The position numbers and the translations under genes were made by a program. The notes beneath the pieces are model-generated. The model saw nothing but the letters and a program-made list of their open reading frames with translations. It was not told the DNA's origin and did no database searches. 64,000 bases of DNA from contig JAUIRK010000673.1 in NCBI GenBank assembly GCA_030549495.1, forward strand, positions 1,798,001-1,862,000. The letters are read 5' to 3'. Positions 39,601-54,600 of this stretch are shown piece after piece. The first letter of the stretch is position 1. Each line of letters starts with the position of its first letter. This DNA is from Nectonema munidae (lineage: Eukaryota; Nematomorpha; Nectonematoida; Nectonematidae).

Positions 39601-42600
39601 AATTCTCTGCTACTAGATATTTATTATCCAGCATTTTATCATCTTTTTTCAATATTATAGAATCATACTTTTTTTCACAAAAAAGATAATTTAATTTAGA
39701 CTATGTGTTTTTTTGTTGATTAAGAAGATTGAAAAAAAATAAGAAATATTCATCTTTTCTGATTTTTATCAAAGATTTTATTCTATTTCTATAATATAAA
39801 AATTTATTTTTCAAAAAAGAGTTACTTCTGTTTTTGATGAAACTTTTATAGAGAGCATTCCTAACTTTGATCATGTTCAAAATATTCGAACTCATCCATG
39901 GGTTAGTTTTGGCATGCCTTGCTTGCTTTGGTATACCATAATCAGTACAATTGATTATTTCAGAATTCAATATTTTAAATAAATTTGCAAACAATTCATT
40001 AGGTAGATCAAAGTAAGGTTGCAAGATTTTAGTAAAATTATAATATCTGATGTTTGGATGAACTTTGACATGTTGAAAATTTTCTTTATGAGACTTCTTT
40101 ACAAAGTTCCATATGATAGAGACAAAGAACATATGATGTGTATTTGAGTTCATTACTTATAAAAAAAATGATCAATGAGAGTGTTGTACTGGGGCCTTGA
40201 TGCCTTAGTAATAGTGAACTTTAACGAATGAGAAATTATTGTGTCAAGGAAAGCATTGACAATTGAATCTTTGTTAAATTTGAATAAATCCGGATTGAAA
40301 TCTCCTAATACAATATGGAAACATGATGTACTTTGCTGGTGAAGATACAAATCAAAATCGTTCAAAAAACCATATAAGGAATCGCTTGTGTTAATAGGTG
40401 GCCTGTAAATATTGTGTGTAACAATATTCTTATGATTTCGAGGCAAAATTTTAACATATCAGTACTCGAAATAGATAGATGAAAAAGTGTTTGCAAGAGA
40501 GCAGTAGTTGAGAGATTCATGTAAGTAAAAAGCTAATCCAGCATGGATAGAAATTGCACAGGGTTTGGATAGAAAATGATCATTTGAAACTTTATAAATA
40601 TCATTAGTTGAGACAAGCCATGTTTCTTAAAGACATAAAACTGATAATAAATTGCTATTTTTACTATTTATGTTATGAATCAAAGTACAAAGATCATCAT
40701 ACTTAGCGTTTATTGATTGACAATTTAAGCAAGCAATATTGACATTATAGTTAAATTTAAGAAATGGCTCATCATCAAAAGTAGAAGATGAAACAAGACC
40801 AAATAATTTAGAATAATCACCTAGTACATGGTCATTAATCAAGTCAGAAATATTAGTACTATCAGATTTACACAAACAATTATTCATGTTAAGAGATCTC
40901 ACGGAATTGATTAAAACTTTCAATTGATTTCATTAATATTATCTCTGGACAATTTCAAATTACTTCAAATATTGCAATCTTTAGAATTACAGACATGATT
41001 GGATGCGTGACCTCTGTCATCGCAAAGATAACAGAATGCCGCCTCCTTTTTTTACAAGTACTTGATAGATGAGAATGTCCACAATATCTACAAATAGAAG
41101 ACCTAGATCTGCAATCAGCAGCTATATGATTGTAATTGCTACATTTATAGCATATTTTCACATAGCTGCGTAACAAGGTCAGTTCATGGGCCCTCCTACA
41201 ATTAAAATAAATATATTTTTTACTAATAATAAATTTTAGAAAACTATTTTCAAATTTGATACCCAAATTACAATATTTATCATTCTTACACTTAATTTTA
41301 AAAATATTCAAAACAACATCAGGATTTATGTCATTTTGAGTACACAAAATTCTTTTAATGTAAAACTATTATCAATACCTTTTAAACAAAAGTAAGGAGA
41401 CTTGACTTGAAGAAGTGAGTAGTTGAGCTGTTTCTTATTCAGGTTTTCTTTAAGAATTTTCAAATTGCACTTTGAAGATGATTCCAAAATCAAAGAAGAA
41501 TTTTTGCCACGTTTAAATTTATTGAAGCATAATTTGTTATCTTTAGGTCTACGTTTCTTTTCAATTGTTTTCAATGTATCATGATTAGATTCATCAAAGA
41601 AACTTGGAATATAAACTGATAAAGAAGGATCAAATTGGGATTTAATGGATTCTGAATTTTCCAAAACATCAGAGTAGTACAAAGGTTTACTAACTTGGCT
41701 GAAGAGAGGAATGTGAAGTTACTGGCAGTATCAACAGTAGATTTAATTGAAGAGACGTTTTCCAAAATTTGGTCGAGTTTGCTTGCAATATTTGAGTTTT
41801 CTTTGAGATACAAAAGAGTATTTATGAACATTACTTTGCTGAACTTATTGCTAGATAAAACTTTCATATTGTCTACTTTGTTTAGAGCGCTCAAAACTTT
41901 TTTGATATTTTCCATCTTAAAAAGCTTTGAAAAGAGAATTAACTTTCTTTATCTTTGATTCATGAATTAAAAATCATTAAATTAAATGGATGCAATCTTA
42001 ATACATACATATACCTTTACATGTATAAATTATACACATTTAAAATAAATAATAATGTCACTTGATTTTTATAATTGAATAAAAATCTTGATAGTTTTAT
42101 CCATCCGTTGTTAGAGTCTGACGGTTTTTATTTTCAAATTTTTCCTTGCGCTTAGGAACTGTTACATTGCCCCAATGGAGAATCCCTCCCTGGTTGAGAA
42201 CCACTGCTCTAGAGTGTTCAATATGGAGAGATTTGGCTATATGTATTATAATCATTCGATCTTGATCTTGATCCAATATCATTCTTAACTTGAAATTTTT
42301 TGATTTTACTTATTCAGTAGTGATAATTATGCTTAATATCTTTCCTTTTTGTCAAAGATCGTGATTAATTTCTATTTTCCATATTGGGTTGTTTTTACTT
42401 TTTACAAGGAATTTTTTAAAACAAGTATATATAATATATATTATATATAGTGGACGTTAGAAGATTGAAGAATGTCTATATTGGGCTCTGTCAAGCTTCT
42501 ACAAATTGTCCTTTGATACATTTCTTAGTCAACCGATAAATTGCCCCCATTACGCAAATATTTATTGTAGATTTTTTGCCTTCTTTGTATACTTTTCTGC

Positions 42601-45600
42601 TCTAAAACTAATAAAAGTATAACATAATTATTCATTTGATTAATTTTTATTGAAATATAAAATTTTATCTCAAAAAGTTAATCAATTGAAATGTTCAAAT
42701 TTTAATTTTCTATTCATATAGCTTTTATCGTTTCTAAAAAATATTTGGGCGTGTAGTGGCTTATTTATGCCATAATTTAATTAGATATACCATTAGATTC
42801 TTGCTTTAAAGATAGAAATTATGTATCTAGATAAACGATTAGTTTATTGTGTCAAAATTTCGCCTCATCTTTTGCCCAAATCGGATGATTGACATGAATT
42901 ACAGTCATTCATTAACTGCCTTTTCACTTTTTATTAGCTATTTTCAAAGCTTTCAAAATTAATAACGTTGGCAGAAAAAAAAGAGAAAATAGCTACAGCA
43001 AGTCGCAACGACATTCACTGTAAGTTCAAAAGCTTTTTCTCTAAATCTCTCCTATTAATTCCCTATTTTGTTATTGTAGACACTTAGCAGATACCACCTC
43101 ATCTTTTGAAGAGAGCAATCGAGTAAAACTTTCTTATTATTTTTCCCAACTAAGGATAATCTTCATTTTAGTTTTAAATGGTATTTTGCAATTGTTTCGA
43201 GAAGTTAGCTTATTTGTTTTTTGTAATTATGCTGAACATTGAATGAAATTTGATGTTCAAAAAATTATACTTTTTTGGCGCTAAAATAACTATTATTTAA
43301 TTTATACAGCTTTACTATTGAGTTCTTGAAAAGGCACTAAAAGCGAACAATTTTTTAAACTTATTTTTCTAATATGAGAAAAAGTACATACTTTTCTTAA
43401 ATTTTGTGTTGGTTTAAGATTTTTTCAATACTCACCTATGATGTCATTCTTAACATAACACTTTTATTTCGACAACATCTTTTTTCATTTTTTTCATATA
43501 CAGCATTTTCTCACTCAAATAATGTTAATAATATTAAGTTATTATTGTTGGTGGCAAATGACATTACTGTATACATAGAAGGTTTTTTCAGATCTCTAGC
43601 TTTCAATGAATTAGAGAAACCGCTGTCTAACCTAGGAATTTAATGTATTCAATAAAAATACGTAATCATCATCCATTTTGCCTTTGAGGCCTGGTTATTG
43701 TTCCTAAAGAATCAGGGTACCAGTTTCCTGCAACAACTACACCATTTCATTCTTTGCGTTGTTGTTACATAATGTTATAGTAGAGCGTGATTTTTATGAC
43801 CGGATGCCCTTCCTGGCGCCAACCAGTATTTGTATTCAGGACTGGAAACCTTTAGCCTTTATACAATCAAGTACTAAACCCACAAGGCAGTGGTAATTTG
43901 GAATCAGAGTTATTTTCTTCTAGAACAAGAGCCAACCAAGGCTATCGAGTTTGTTCCAACCGGAGCTTTAGGTTAAAGCGCCTTTTACTCGCTTTCGCCG
44001 CCAGATCATTTAGTTTTAAACAACCCCGCCACGTGAAGGCAGATCTAAAGACTTACTTTTCAGAGGCTGTAAGAGACGCATGTGTCATATGAGGCATTTT
44101 ATAAGAGAATGAAAGCTCAACCTCATTCTCCACCTCGACATAAACAGCATTAGAGGTCAATAAAAAAAATACGTAATGATATTTTGTAATTAATAATTCA
44201 TGAAATAACTATTATCTTTTCAATAATTACATGAAATTGATTGGAATTTGAATTCATTAAAAACTAGTGAGTCCATGAAATCACCTAAGTGAAATAGTGA
44301 TTCCACGAATGACACTACTGATTTCATAATCTTACTGTAAGATGTATACAATATCATTTTCAATACTTTAAAATCTTAAAAATGAAATTCTAAAGCATGG
44401 TTATCATTCATTTTTTGCAACTCTTCAATCTAATTCCTAAAATTCTATTTTTTTCCATACCAAGCTCCACCTTTTTCCCGAAGGACTGCTCGTTTGCTTA
44501 TGAACTCTTTATTAAAGTATCTGTTTACTCTTTTTACTTTATTTTCAGATACCAGAAAATCGATTTCATTCAGAAAGTTTTGATAGTTCCCATACAACAG
44601 TTCCCGCACCATCCTTAATCGATATCCTTTTAACAATTACTCTAAATTTTTTAATTTATCTATATATACCACTTTTTTTCTGTTATGAATGAAAATGAGT
44701 CTTTTTACTTATGGATACAGGAAAGATAAAGCATTTAAGTAGATAAGCATTTAATGTTTTAGGTAAAATATTTGAGTTATATTAATTTTATTTCTGTTAA
44801 AATTACCCTGTTCGACATGATTTTTTTATTGGCAGCATTTACATGAACTTTAAGTTATACATCGCGTTTGTTAATCATTTAGATTATTTTTCTTGATACT
44901 ATCACCTCTGGTTGTCAAATTATATGTACTTTTTTGATTGGCAATCTTTCGTAAAGGGATAGAGTAATGTTATAATAGTATATGAAATACGCGTTTCTTG
45001 ATTTATTTTCATTATTATTTTTATGATTAGATCAAATATATGGTATAAATATATTATTTTTTGTTGAATCATTATTGAAAGAATAACAAAAATACACAGA
45101 CATTAACAAAGGATTTTACACACACAAATTGGTAAACGATTAAAAATCCTTCAAGGCTTTAGGGAGGGAGTCAAAGAGCGTGGATTGTAGGGTTAAACTA
45201 AAAAGTGAGAAGCCAGCGTGCGTCTTGTATGATTTCCTTTTGATGGCGAGTCAGTCTCTCCATAATAGTATCTCTTGGTGTCTGAATTTAAATGTTGCTA
45301 ATAGCTTTTTTAACCCAAATTGGAGACCTGGAGAGAAGGAGGTGCCCATGGGTAGCCTGGCGAAAGCATACGTTTGTTTTTCAAATCTGAAACAGAATAA
45401 TATTGTGTAACTCTTGTTGATGCATATACCATATAAATCGTTTGACAGGTCTACCTTTATGTCCCACCTCCATTCTTCTTCCAGGTAGTGAAGTTGTTTC
45501 TGCGTCGTTAGTCTCACATCTTCATTCTTGAACATCGTTTTCTAAAAAGAAAAATTTTTATTAAAACGAAATTTCTTGTTTTTCTTAGGAATGATGGAAA

Positions 45601-48600
45601 ACGGGCGAAACAATTTTATGTGTATTTTTCAATAGCGCAGTGATTACTTTCCCTTTATAGCCAATCTTTGGTCTTTGGAGATTTCAAAAAATTAGAAAAG
45701 ATATAAAATCTGGCTTAACTGCGAATGATAGGAGAATATCCTTAAGTTAACATTTTACACGCTTTTTTGCTTTTAGGTCAGGCGGACATTTCCTTTGGGT
45801 TAGGCCTGGGTTTTGTAAAAAAACGGGTTAGGACGCTCTGCCCGGATAAGCATGTAATTTGACATATTGGAAGCACCAACCTACCTCGACCCCACATCTT
45901 AGCTAGTTTCAGTAGCAAAGCAGGAGGAGAACATCAGCGTGTTCAATTTTGAAAGATCGTCAAAGTCCAAACTTTGGATTTTCATGTCAATGATTTCTAG
46001 CAGACCTACAATCATATTGTCTTTAGGATTTCGCAGGTGATTAGGCGAAGCGTTGAAGAAGGCAGCAATTCGTCGTCTAAATAGGGATAGATGAGTTGTT
46101 TGCGAAAGCGCCTTTGGATGGGCTAAATCATTTGGGCATATCCCCAAAGCGAGAGTTTAAACTCTAAAAGTACTTTGTCCGTACCTTTTTTCTTGGGAAT
46201 AAGCTGGACATCATCCTTGGAGTTGGTAGTCAAATAAGTTTAGACTTCCTGTCCACCAAAAACTGGTTGACGTCAATTGTGAATGACGACTTATTATATA
46301 CATGAAATATTTAAAACGCGTTTAATTTAAAATTTCGCATCTTGACATTTTCAGGATATTTTTATTCATATATTTGCTTATGATTTTCATGTGATATTCA
46401 TATAACAGAAATGTTCTGTTCCGATTAATGAGGGTACGTTGTATTTATATTAAGTGTATATATTTCACCAGTTTATAAGAATCTAATCTTGCCTTAACTC
46501 TTTTAATATTGTAACCATTGTAAACACCTCTACTCAGAAGCGGATAAGAAATCAAGCGATTCCGATGCTGATGATTCTGAAGATGATACAGGTATGCAAA
46601 ATTATTCATTTTTCCCACTTCCATTTTCATTTAATCGTTTGAAAAATAAAAGCATTTTCACAGATTTATTAGAATTTTTGACCTCTTTCTTTTTGAATAA
46701 ACGATAATACATTTAATTTTAATGAATTTTAATTATAAATTTTAGGTATAATTCACACAATTTACTCTTTTACATATTTCATGCCGTGTATAAACTTCGT
46801 AAATTGTCGATAGATGGCTTTAATTGTTGTTTCATCAAGAAGCAAAAGTTTTTTTCAACAAAAATTTTAACTAGATGATCATTGTGATCAATTTTGTAAG
46901 CTGTTATGTTATTTTTTTTAAACAATTACAGCATTTCCTTGAAAAAGGGTCTATAATCTTGCTTCAAAAATTTAAGCAAGAAAAAAGTGAAATTAATAAT
47001 AAAAAAGTATTTCAATAAAAATTTATTACGATCACAAAGTATCTATATAAATAAATCATTTGGAAAATGATTTGGATTTCAGATTTGGATTTTGTTATTT
47101 CCTACAGATTACGCTGCAGCTGCTCCGATGAGTAAATATAGTTCCAGTCATCATATGGTACTCCTGGCTCCATGCAATACGCTTCCACTTATGGCTAAAT
47201 TTGTTAGTTTTTGACTTCTCTTGTTAAGTTATGAGCAGAGGCATTTTTTATGGTATTAAAATGGCAATTATAAAAGGAAAAATGGCGTTTATTGAGAAAA
47301 TTGTATCCTTATTTTTAGTATAATTATGATATTGATTATTTTTATTTTAAAAACAGTACACATTTAAATTTTATTAAACAGAACATAATGAGAAACGTTT
47401 TCTGGTAAAAAATTGTCTGTGTTTGATAAAAAAAAATTTAGTATAGAAAAGGATCCTTCTACAACTCCTGTTGTGTATTGACAGCCTTATATTTCTACAA
47501 ATTGCCTGTGTGATAATTTGTCGCAAACTCTAGCAAATTTTGAAAATGTTGCCAACTTTTTACTAAAGTGTATGATGAATTTTGCATTTTCTCGATCGAT
47601 AGTTAAAAACAGGTTCATAATCCCTTTTTATAGCTATAAGATCATAAACCAAATTTGGATCTTGAACTGCTTCTTTGTCTTTTATTACAAGAATTCCATT
47701 TCCTTGATAATTTTCTAATTTTCCTACATCAGGAAGGTTTTCACAATAATAAAAAGCACCTTTTAACCAAGAAGACCATTGAATTACAACAACTCCTGAG
47801 GGCGTCCCAAGTTTCGCAAATAAAGTGCTTATTTTTTTTTAACAAAAGCCCTAACACTTGCTATTAAATTGTCTACTCTAAAAAATGAGCTTTTCTTTTT
47901 AACTGACAATTGTGAATCAAGTGAGCTGACCAGATGATGTGATGCATCTAAGGTTGAAAAGACTTTAAAGTTTATTCAATTAAAAGAACTACTTTTGAAA
48001 AAAGCAAGTAGAAATTACTTTTTATTCGTGTATTTTGTATATGTTGGCTTTGTAATTAATGTAAGCGCTTGAGTAAGCTAAGTAAAGGTAACTGGGGTTT
48101 TCATCGAGAAGGCACAATTGAGCCGCTTTTATCGAACTATGAGGAAAGCAGGCTTGATGCGAGATCGAACCCAAGACCTTGAGTTATCGAATCCAGCATC
48201 TAACCAACCCTACTCACGTCCCTAACGAGTAAGAAAACGGAGCGAAAGACTTAAAAAAATTAGATATTAAATTTATAAATTTTATTATGAAATATTATAC
48301 CAGGCTAATTTGTTAAAGACAAATGAAAAAATGACATTTATAGCAAAGTTTACAATAAAAGCATTTTGTGGCAATTTGAGTAAGATTTGTCAATGATGGC
48401 ATTTAATCGGATTTATGGCAAAAAATGGCCTTGGTTATGAGTTTGCAGATTCTGTTTATTGATATTTTGACCCAGTAACAGACCCATACTCTTAATTTCG
48501 TTTTTCCAGTATGTGTTTTTATTAGTGATAAGATTATATTGAAAATTCTATGAAAACTTGGTATTGATTCATTGAACTAGAATTCAAGAGATATCGCATC

Positions 48601-51600
48601 GAAATAAAGCCAATCAACAAGAACGTCGTAGCAAACGCATCACTTCTGGAGCTGAAAAAATCTGTAGACAGACTTGTCATTTCTCCTCCCAGATTTTCCC
48701 TTGGCGTTGATGCCCACTCTCCCAACCACAATTATCCTAACAGAACAAAGTACCATACTTACTTTCATCTCTAAATACTTCTTGTTCGACATTAGTTTTA
48801 TCGAGTTTAAAACTTTTCGTTAAAAGATCCCTTTTTTCTTACCGAAACTTTATACAAAGTTCTTTTACGAACTCTTATTCTCCCATTTTATCGCAGGAAA
48901 TTATTTCGCACCATTTTTAACTTATTGATCTATGTAAGATTTATTTATATTTTCGCTCTTTTTCCGTACATTTGTCTTCTGTTCTAGCTCCAAATATGTA
49001 GGCTGTAAAAAGTGGAGAGAAAGAGTGCTAAAATACTGTGTGAGAAGAAACAAGTCTAGTACATATCTGTGACTTGGATATTTTAAATAGACAATAGACA
49101 TCACTTTTTTGTTATCTCGTTTAATATTATGATACTTCAAATTTAATCATATCAAAGAGAAGCATTACTTTTTAGAAGATTTAATACGAGCATTATTTGA
49201 AGTTGTATATCTCTTAAGGATTTGTTTGGAGCAAATTTTTATACAAAATTTTTCGGCAACATATATTTTTTAAGCTCAAAAGTATTTATTTTATTTTTGA
49301 AAACTGAATACCGTACATAAAAAGCGTATATATTTAGCATTAAATAAAGATTCGACAAAACGATAGCGTGCTTAATTAGCAATAAACATTTGATTTTTTA
49401 CGTTATTATTAGTTATACCTCTTATTCATTCCTAAAAATTCTTTCATTTGTTCATTATACGGGCTAAACATCTCACCCCTTTTGACGTATCGCTTTTGTT
49501 GGTTTTGTGGTAGTTAAGGGATTTATTACAAGTATTGAACATTCAAAAATTTACTTTCTTAATTTTTCATATTTGGCTTTGTCAATGCCCTATGATTGTC
49601 CCTTTCTATCCTCTTTCCCATGAGTAGAGCTAGAAGAATTCAGAGATGCAGAAGTGTCGATTGGGACTCCTTATCTAAGACCTGTTCCCAAGAAAATGAT
49701 GAAAAAGACGACGACGACAACGACGAGGATGATGATGATGATGCATTTGCTCCAGATGCAAGCAGGCACTCAAATATTCCTCCATTATCTTCTGAGCGCA
49801 CCTCCTATGAGCCTTGTCAGAATAGCACAATCACAAACATCAATCCTATCGGTATTAGCTACACCAGCCAACCCCATTTTTCAGCGTACTCCAGTAAGTT
49901 TTTTTTAACTTTTTTACAATCAAGCGATATTTGTGGTACCCTAGGGCGGTGAAAGGATTTGGATTATCCGTCTAAAATATTTAGTGGGTCGGTTTGGGTT
50001 CAGGTTTAATAAATATAAGAATGAGGACGATCTTCGTGTTTTCCATATCTAATGGGGCGAAAATCCTCATAATTAAATCATTATTAGATTATATTTAATA
50101 TAATTTTTAAAGTTTAAAAGAATTTTTTTCTAATGAACACACCGCCATTATTATCAAACATTACACTTTTGCTGTAAGCTTCCAATCCCACCATAACTAC
50201 GGATAACTTAAGGAATTTTATCAACACTGATTAAGAGTAATAATGAGTTTTAAAGTGAAAACAAACGGATAATTTCTCTCCATGTTCACTATTACTTTAC
50301 ACTCATCTGTTAGGATTGAGTGCACTCTGGCCTTTTCTATTTCGCCTCTAATCATCTGAATAACACTTTGTGCTAGAATGAATTATTGTTCAGGTGATCG
50401 TTAAGACATACTTTTTAGATATCAAGCTTTTCATAAATTCATCATGCATTTCTCTAAAAATAAGATTTGGGCTTGATAAATTCAAGGAATTTAACCCACT
50501 TCGATGAATCACCATTTTCAATATTCGATAGGACATTCCAACCTAAAAAATATAATACTTTCAAAAGAATTTCAAATAGTTGCGGTTTTAGCGTAAATTA
50601 GACTATCAAAGAGGATCTAAAATTGAATGAAGACAGTAGGTTACTTCTATTTGTTTGAGACTTTTCCATTAGGACATGGAGGTATAGTGGTCACTACTCA
50701 TTTAATTTCTAATAAAGCCTTTATCCCTCTCACTTTTCTTCAGTTATTAAAACCGGTGCTCACAAATGCCCTTTCAGATTTCGATGTTCTAGTACTGAAA
50801 CAAAGAACGTTTTGGAAAGGCTTGTTTTATATTATTTAACAACCCCGCTATCCGATACCAATCTCTAACTAATTTTTCCAGAGTTTTTCTCCCCCGTTAT
50901 TCTGACACTCACACTCCGACATCATAATGTCTTCGGCAAAGCTGTATACTTTGTTAATCAGAAAGATAAATGATACGATCGTATTTTTATGACAAACTAA
51001 CTTAACATTAAAAAAGCCAACTTTTTTGTAAAAAGATATTGGGTTATGTATATAGGCTGACCAGATCTATTGGTCTTAGCGCGTACATTACCGTTTTTTA
51101 ATTTATTTTAACGGTCCCTCGTTTTTAACAAATGTCCAGTTTTCTTATCATATCTTATATTATAACAAATTAAGTGACAAGTTTAATTCTAAAACTTTAA
51201 AAGACCAGCATTTTTGCATGAAGTTTGTTTCACCCGAAGAATAAATATATGATTAAAAACATATTCAACATGATAAATCCAAAATAAAGTTTTTGGTATA
51301 TTTGTATACTTATGCTGAAGATAAAATTTATTTGTCTACATTTTATAAAATACTATATAAACGTTTGTTTTGAATTTACCTTCAACTAAACTTTTTTGTT
51401 GGCAATTCTTATATATCGGCCCGTTTTTGTCACAACAAAATATGGTCAGCCTAATTATATACGAACCCATTAACAAAGACTAAAAACAAAACAATTTTAA
51501 AAGTTTGCTTTAAAATATAGGCAAAATTTTAATTATAAGTAACACAAATCTAAAGCTATTTGTTTTTCAAACTTGATCTCAGGAGTTCTCTAAAACACCT

Positions 51601-54600
51601 GCGGAACATCGAGGTAAAAATTTGAATTATTTTAATTCACAAAATTTTATTATATTTCATCTAAATGCTCAAAATAACCTTTTAAGAAAAAATATTTTCA
51701 AAGTAAAATGATTTAATTTGCTTTTGATAATAATGGGTAATATAAATGTAAATGCAAATGCAAAATAAGACAAAAAATATTTAGCTTCTTGCTATTTTCT
51801 AATGTTGCAGAAGTGGAGCGTTTGCGTTTTGCGTGAAAAAAAGTTAACATCTTTTATATTCAAAATTTTAATGAAAAAGTTCCATGCATTTTTCATGTGA
51901 AAGTTTCTTGCATTTGTTACATTCTTTTTTTTGTGTTTTTCTGGCAAAAAACGCATCTGCCTTCTTTTGTGGCACTTGCTAAATAATGTCCGACTGTTTT
52001 TCTAAATTGATTTGGAACTGCTCTTGTCGGATCGCCCTTTTTGTTTCTTTTCTCTTTAGAAGATAGTAAATTTGTTACAATTTCGCGTCTAATGTCAACA
52101 TGAGTAAGTTTATTATTCCTTTTTGCGCAGCCTTGTAACCTCCTAATTGCAACAAGTGCTGAATTTAATGCATTGACATATAAGTTCCACTACCAATTTT
52201 TGTTACATAAAATCGGTCTGTATGAAGATAAAAGTCTATCCTTAGTGTGTTCTTCATTGAGGGGTTTAACAGCCAATGTTAATCTTTTCAAAACAAATCT
52301 GAATCGATCAGATGACAGGTTAGTGAAATGTAGCTGTTAAGTGTCCGTGATGTCCAGATATCAGTCGTGAAGGTTAAGCTTTGACATGATTCTTTTTTGT
52401 TTACAAAAAACTTGTTCATTTTTTCTTTGACAGGATTGCTTTCATGGCATTTTTCTTGAGTGTGTTGATGGATTTTTCATTGTCAACTTTGAATTTGCCA
52501 AATTGAAAAGTTTAAGAAATTCTTCACTTTCTGCAATTCTAAAAGGAGTTAATGTTCTCGCGAAAAAATCAATCATTACGTCATCAAAATCCTTCTGCTC
52601 TTTACTGTCCTGCGCATATTTGATTTTTTTGTTTTTTAAACTTTCAATAGTTGCTTCTTTACTGGTGGTTGGTTCGTTCAAACATTTGAAAGTTCGCTTT
52701 TTGGATTTTTCCTTCTCGAGTTCCAAATAGGATGCTGGATGTCTTTTCAAGTGGTCTTTCAGGCCTTTTGATGTTCTTAAAATATTTTTGCAAACTATAC
52801 CTCTTGCTTGTTCCGAGTCAATTTTTTCAAAAAAAAGCCAAATTTTACTTCTTGCTTGAGCCATTGAATTTAGACTTTTACCAGAAGAAAGTAGAAAAGT
52901 AGTAATTATGTGTTTCAACTAAAAATTTTCAATGATACTGTCTTGAAATTCAGGCTCTTTTTTCGACGTATAAAAGTTTAAATTTCTTTAATATCAAAAA
53001 AAATACAAAAGTAAATATAGAAACCATATACATACTAAAGAAGAATTTTCGCGACATATAAAACAATATAACATTGTTTGTAGCTTTTTTGCTTATCAAT
53101 ATTTTTATCTGTAACATTTTCCTCAAAAATAGGAAACAAGTTGAAACAATTACAAACAACATAATGAACTTCAAATAAAGTTCAAGGTGAATACATTTAT
53201 AAAAATTTTAAATAGTTCACTAATTTTAAAAATTGTTACCCCGATTTCGGGGTAACTCTTTACCCCTAGGGGAACAGGGAGTATGTCTCCCCCGGGGAAC
53301 GGGGAAGTTCGGGCTCCCCGCCATTCTCTGCTGTGAATGTCTTTATCCTGAAATTAATGTTGGTTGCAGGGTGTATAATAAGTTGTATATTAGCTTATTA
53401 ATATTACTACACCATATCACATACAATCTAATAAGTTGGATGGTGGTGTTCAAACTATCGATTGAGTCCACAAAATTTTGGTGGATGCGGTTTAGATTCG
53501 GTTTACTCTTGTGGGCATGTGTGGACAAATGTGTTCTTTCCTCCTAGGGCTCTAGTATTAAATGTGGCTTGGTAAAATATTTTTAAAAAGTTTTTTTGAT
53601 TTTAGGTATTGATAATGATGGAAGATCTTGTTTTTATTCAATTTTTGTGTAAACATATATTATTAAACTATATACTTTTATGTTATATTTTATAAACATA
53701 TATACTTTTTTTAGTCACAACTAAAAAATAACTTCTTTATAGTTATGATTACTTTGAACAAAAAACGCCTTGTTATGATTATCGTTTAATTAGAAAAAAT
53801 TGTAGTCGTTTTTCGTTAACGTTGCCATAAATAAAAATAATAAAATTGGATTTCTGCCGATGAAGATCTTCGGTTTTTATTACCTTGACTTTGAAATGAT
53901 GAATGCTTGAGTCGAATTAAGCATTAAATTTGGAATTAAAAAACAAGAAAAAGTTGATAATTATTATTTACAGAAATACAGAAGGCAACGAATAATTAAC
54001 GAACTCTCTCACTCGCTATCTCAAAAATGCATTGTCGTTATCTTTATGCTTTTTATCAAGAAAACCTCCTTCTTTATCGTTATAAGCGATTACGATTTAT
54101 TAACTGTTGGTTGTTATTTGGCCAATTCTATGCTTTAGAAAATTTGTTTTTTAAAATTGTGGTGTTTTGGCACAGATTTTGTTGCGTAAAAATTAAGATT
54201 AGATTAGATTAGAATATTTAGAAATTAGTCAGTCTAATTAATCTCCATCAATTTATTTCTTTTTTCCATTTTTTCTTTCTTTTACATTTTTCACATCTTT
54301 ATGTTGTTCTCGTATAATTTATATTTAAAGCGATTTTTGTTCACCTATCTAGGAATAACTTACTGGTTTTCAAATCAAATTAAAATTGAATGAAAAATCA
54401 CCATAATGAAAATTTTAAAAGAACTACATAAAAGTGTAAATAATAGAAGGAATTAAAAAATGGAATGGGAAAAATTTGATGAATAAAATGAGCAGTTTTC
54501 TATTAGGGTAAAGACTGGTGTTATTTCTCATACACTTATATATGATAAAAAACTGTTTTTCAAAATCTTTTTTTGAAGTTTCCTGCTACCTTCTTTAAAT

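Larger units (their letters stand above)
37940..41960 (-). mobile_element. LINE B with ORF1 and ORF2
   Basis: About 4 kb on the minus strand with a gag-like ORF1 (41958-40955), an apurinic-type endonuclease region (40923-40153) and reverse transcriptase (about 40150-37961). It is nearly full length in parts order but broken by several frame changes. It belongs to a family different from LINE A. Confidence 0.8.
35569..42206. mobile_element. hAT element enlarged by LINE insertions
   Basis: The ends are perfect 15-bp inverted repeats CAGTGGTTCTCAACC (35569-35583 and 42192-42206). Flanks are ccctgtag (35561-35568) and ctctagag (42207-42214); the latter equals the preferred CTCTAGAG-type target of Charlie-like hATs, the former is 5 of 8 identical. 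No hAT transposase is seen; the inside is mostly two LINEs. Confidence 0.75.
35517..42240. mobile_element. Possible pogo/Tc1-like MITE split by the hAT insertion
   Basis: Left side TA-CAGTAAATCCTCTATATAA then TGAACACT (35515-35542). Right side in reverse: TATAGCCAAATCTCTCCATA then TTGAACACT (42241-42213). The arms match at about three quarters of positions and both abut TA. Without the insert the element would be under 90 bp. Confidence 0.45.

Noticed and set aside
48155-48230. tRNA gene
   Set aside because: A and B boxes are present but no full cloverleaf or acceptor-stem pairing; better read as a SINE head.
49654-49908. Second open frame in the acidic FCHO exon (Thr/Met runs)
   Set aside because: The Asp-run frame shows synonymous GAC/GAT mixing and agrees in phase with the exons at 55268 and 58495.
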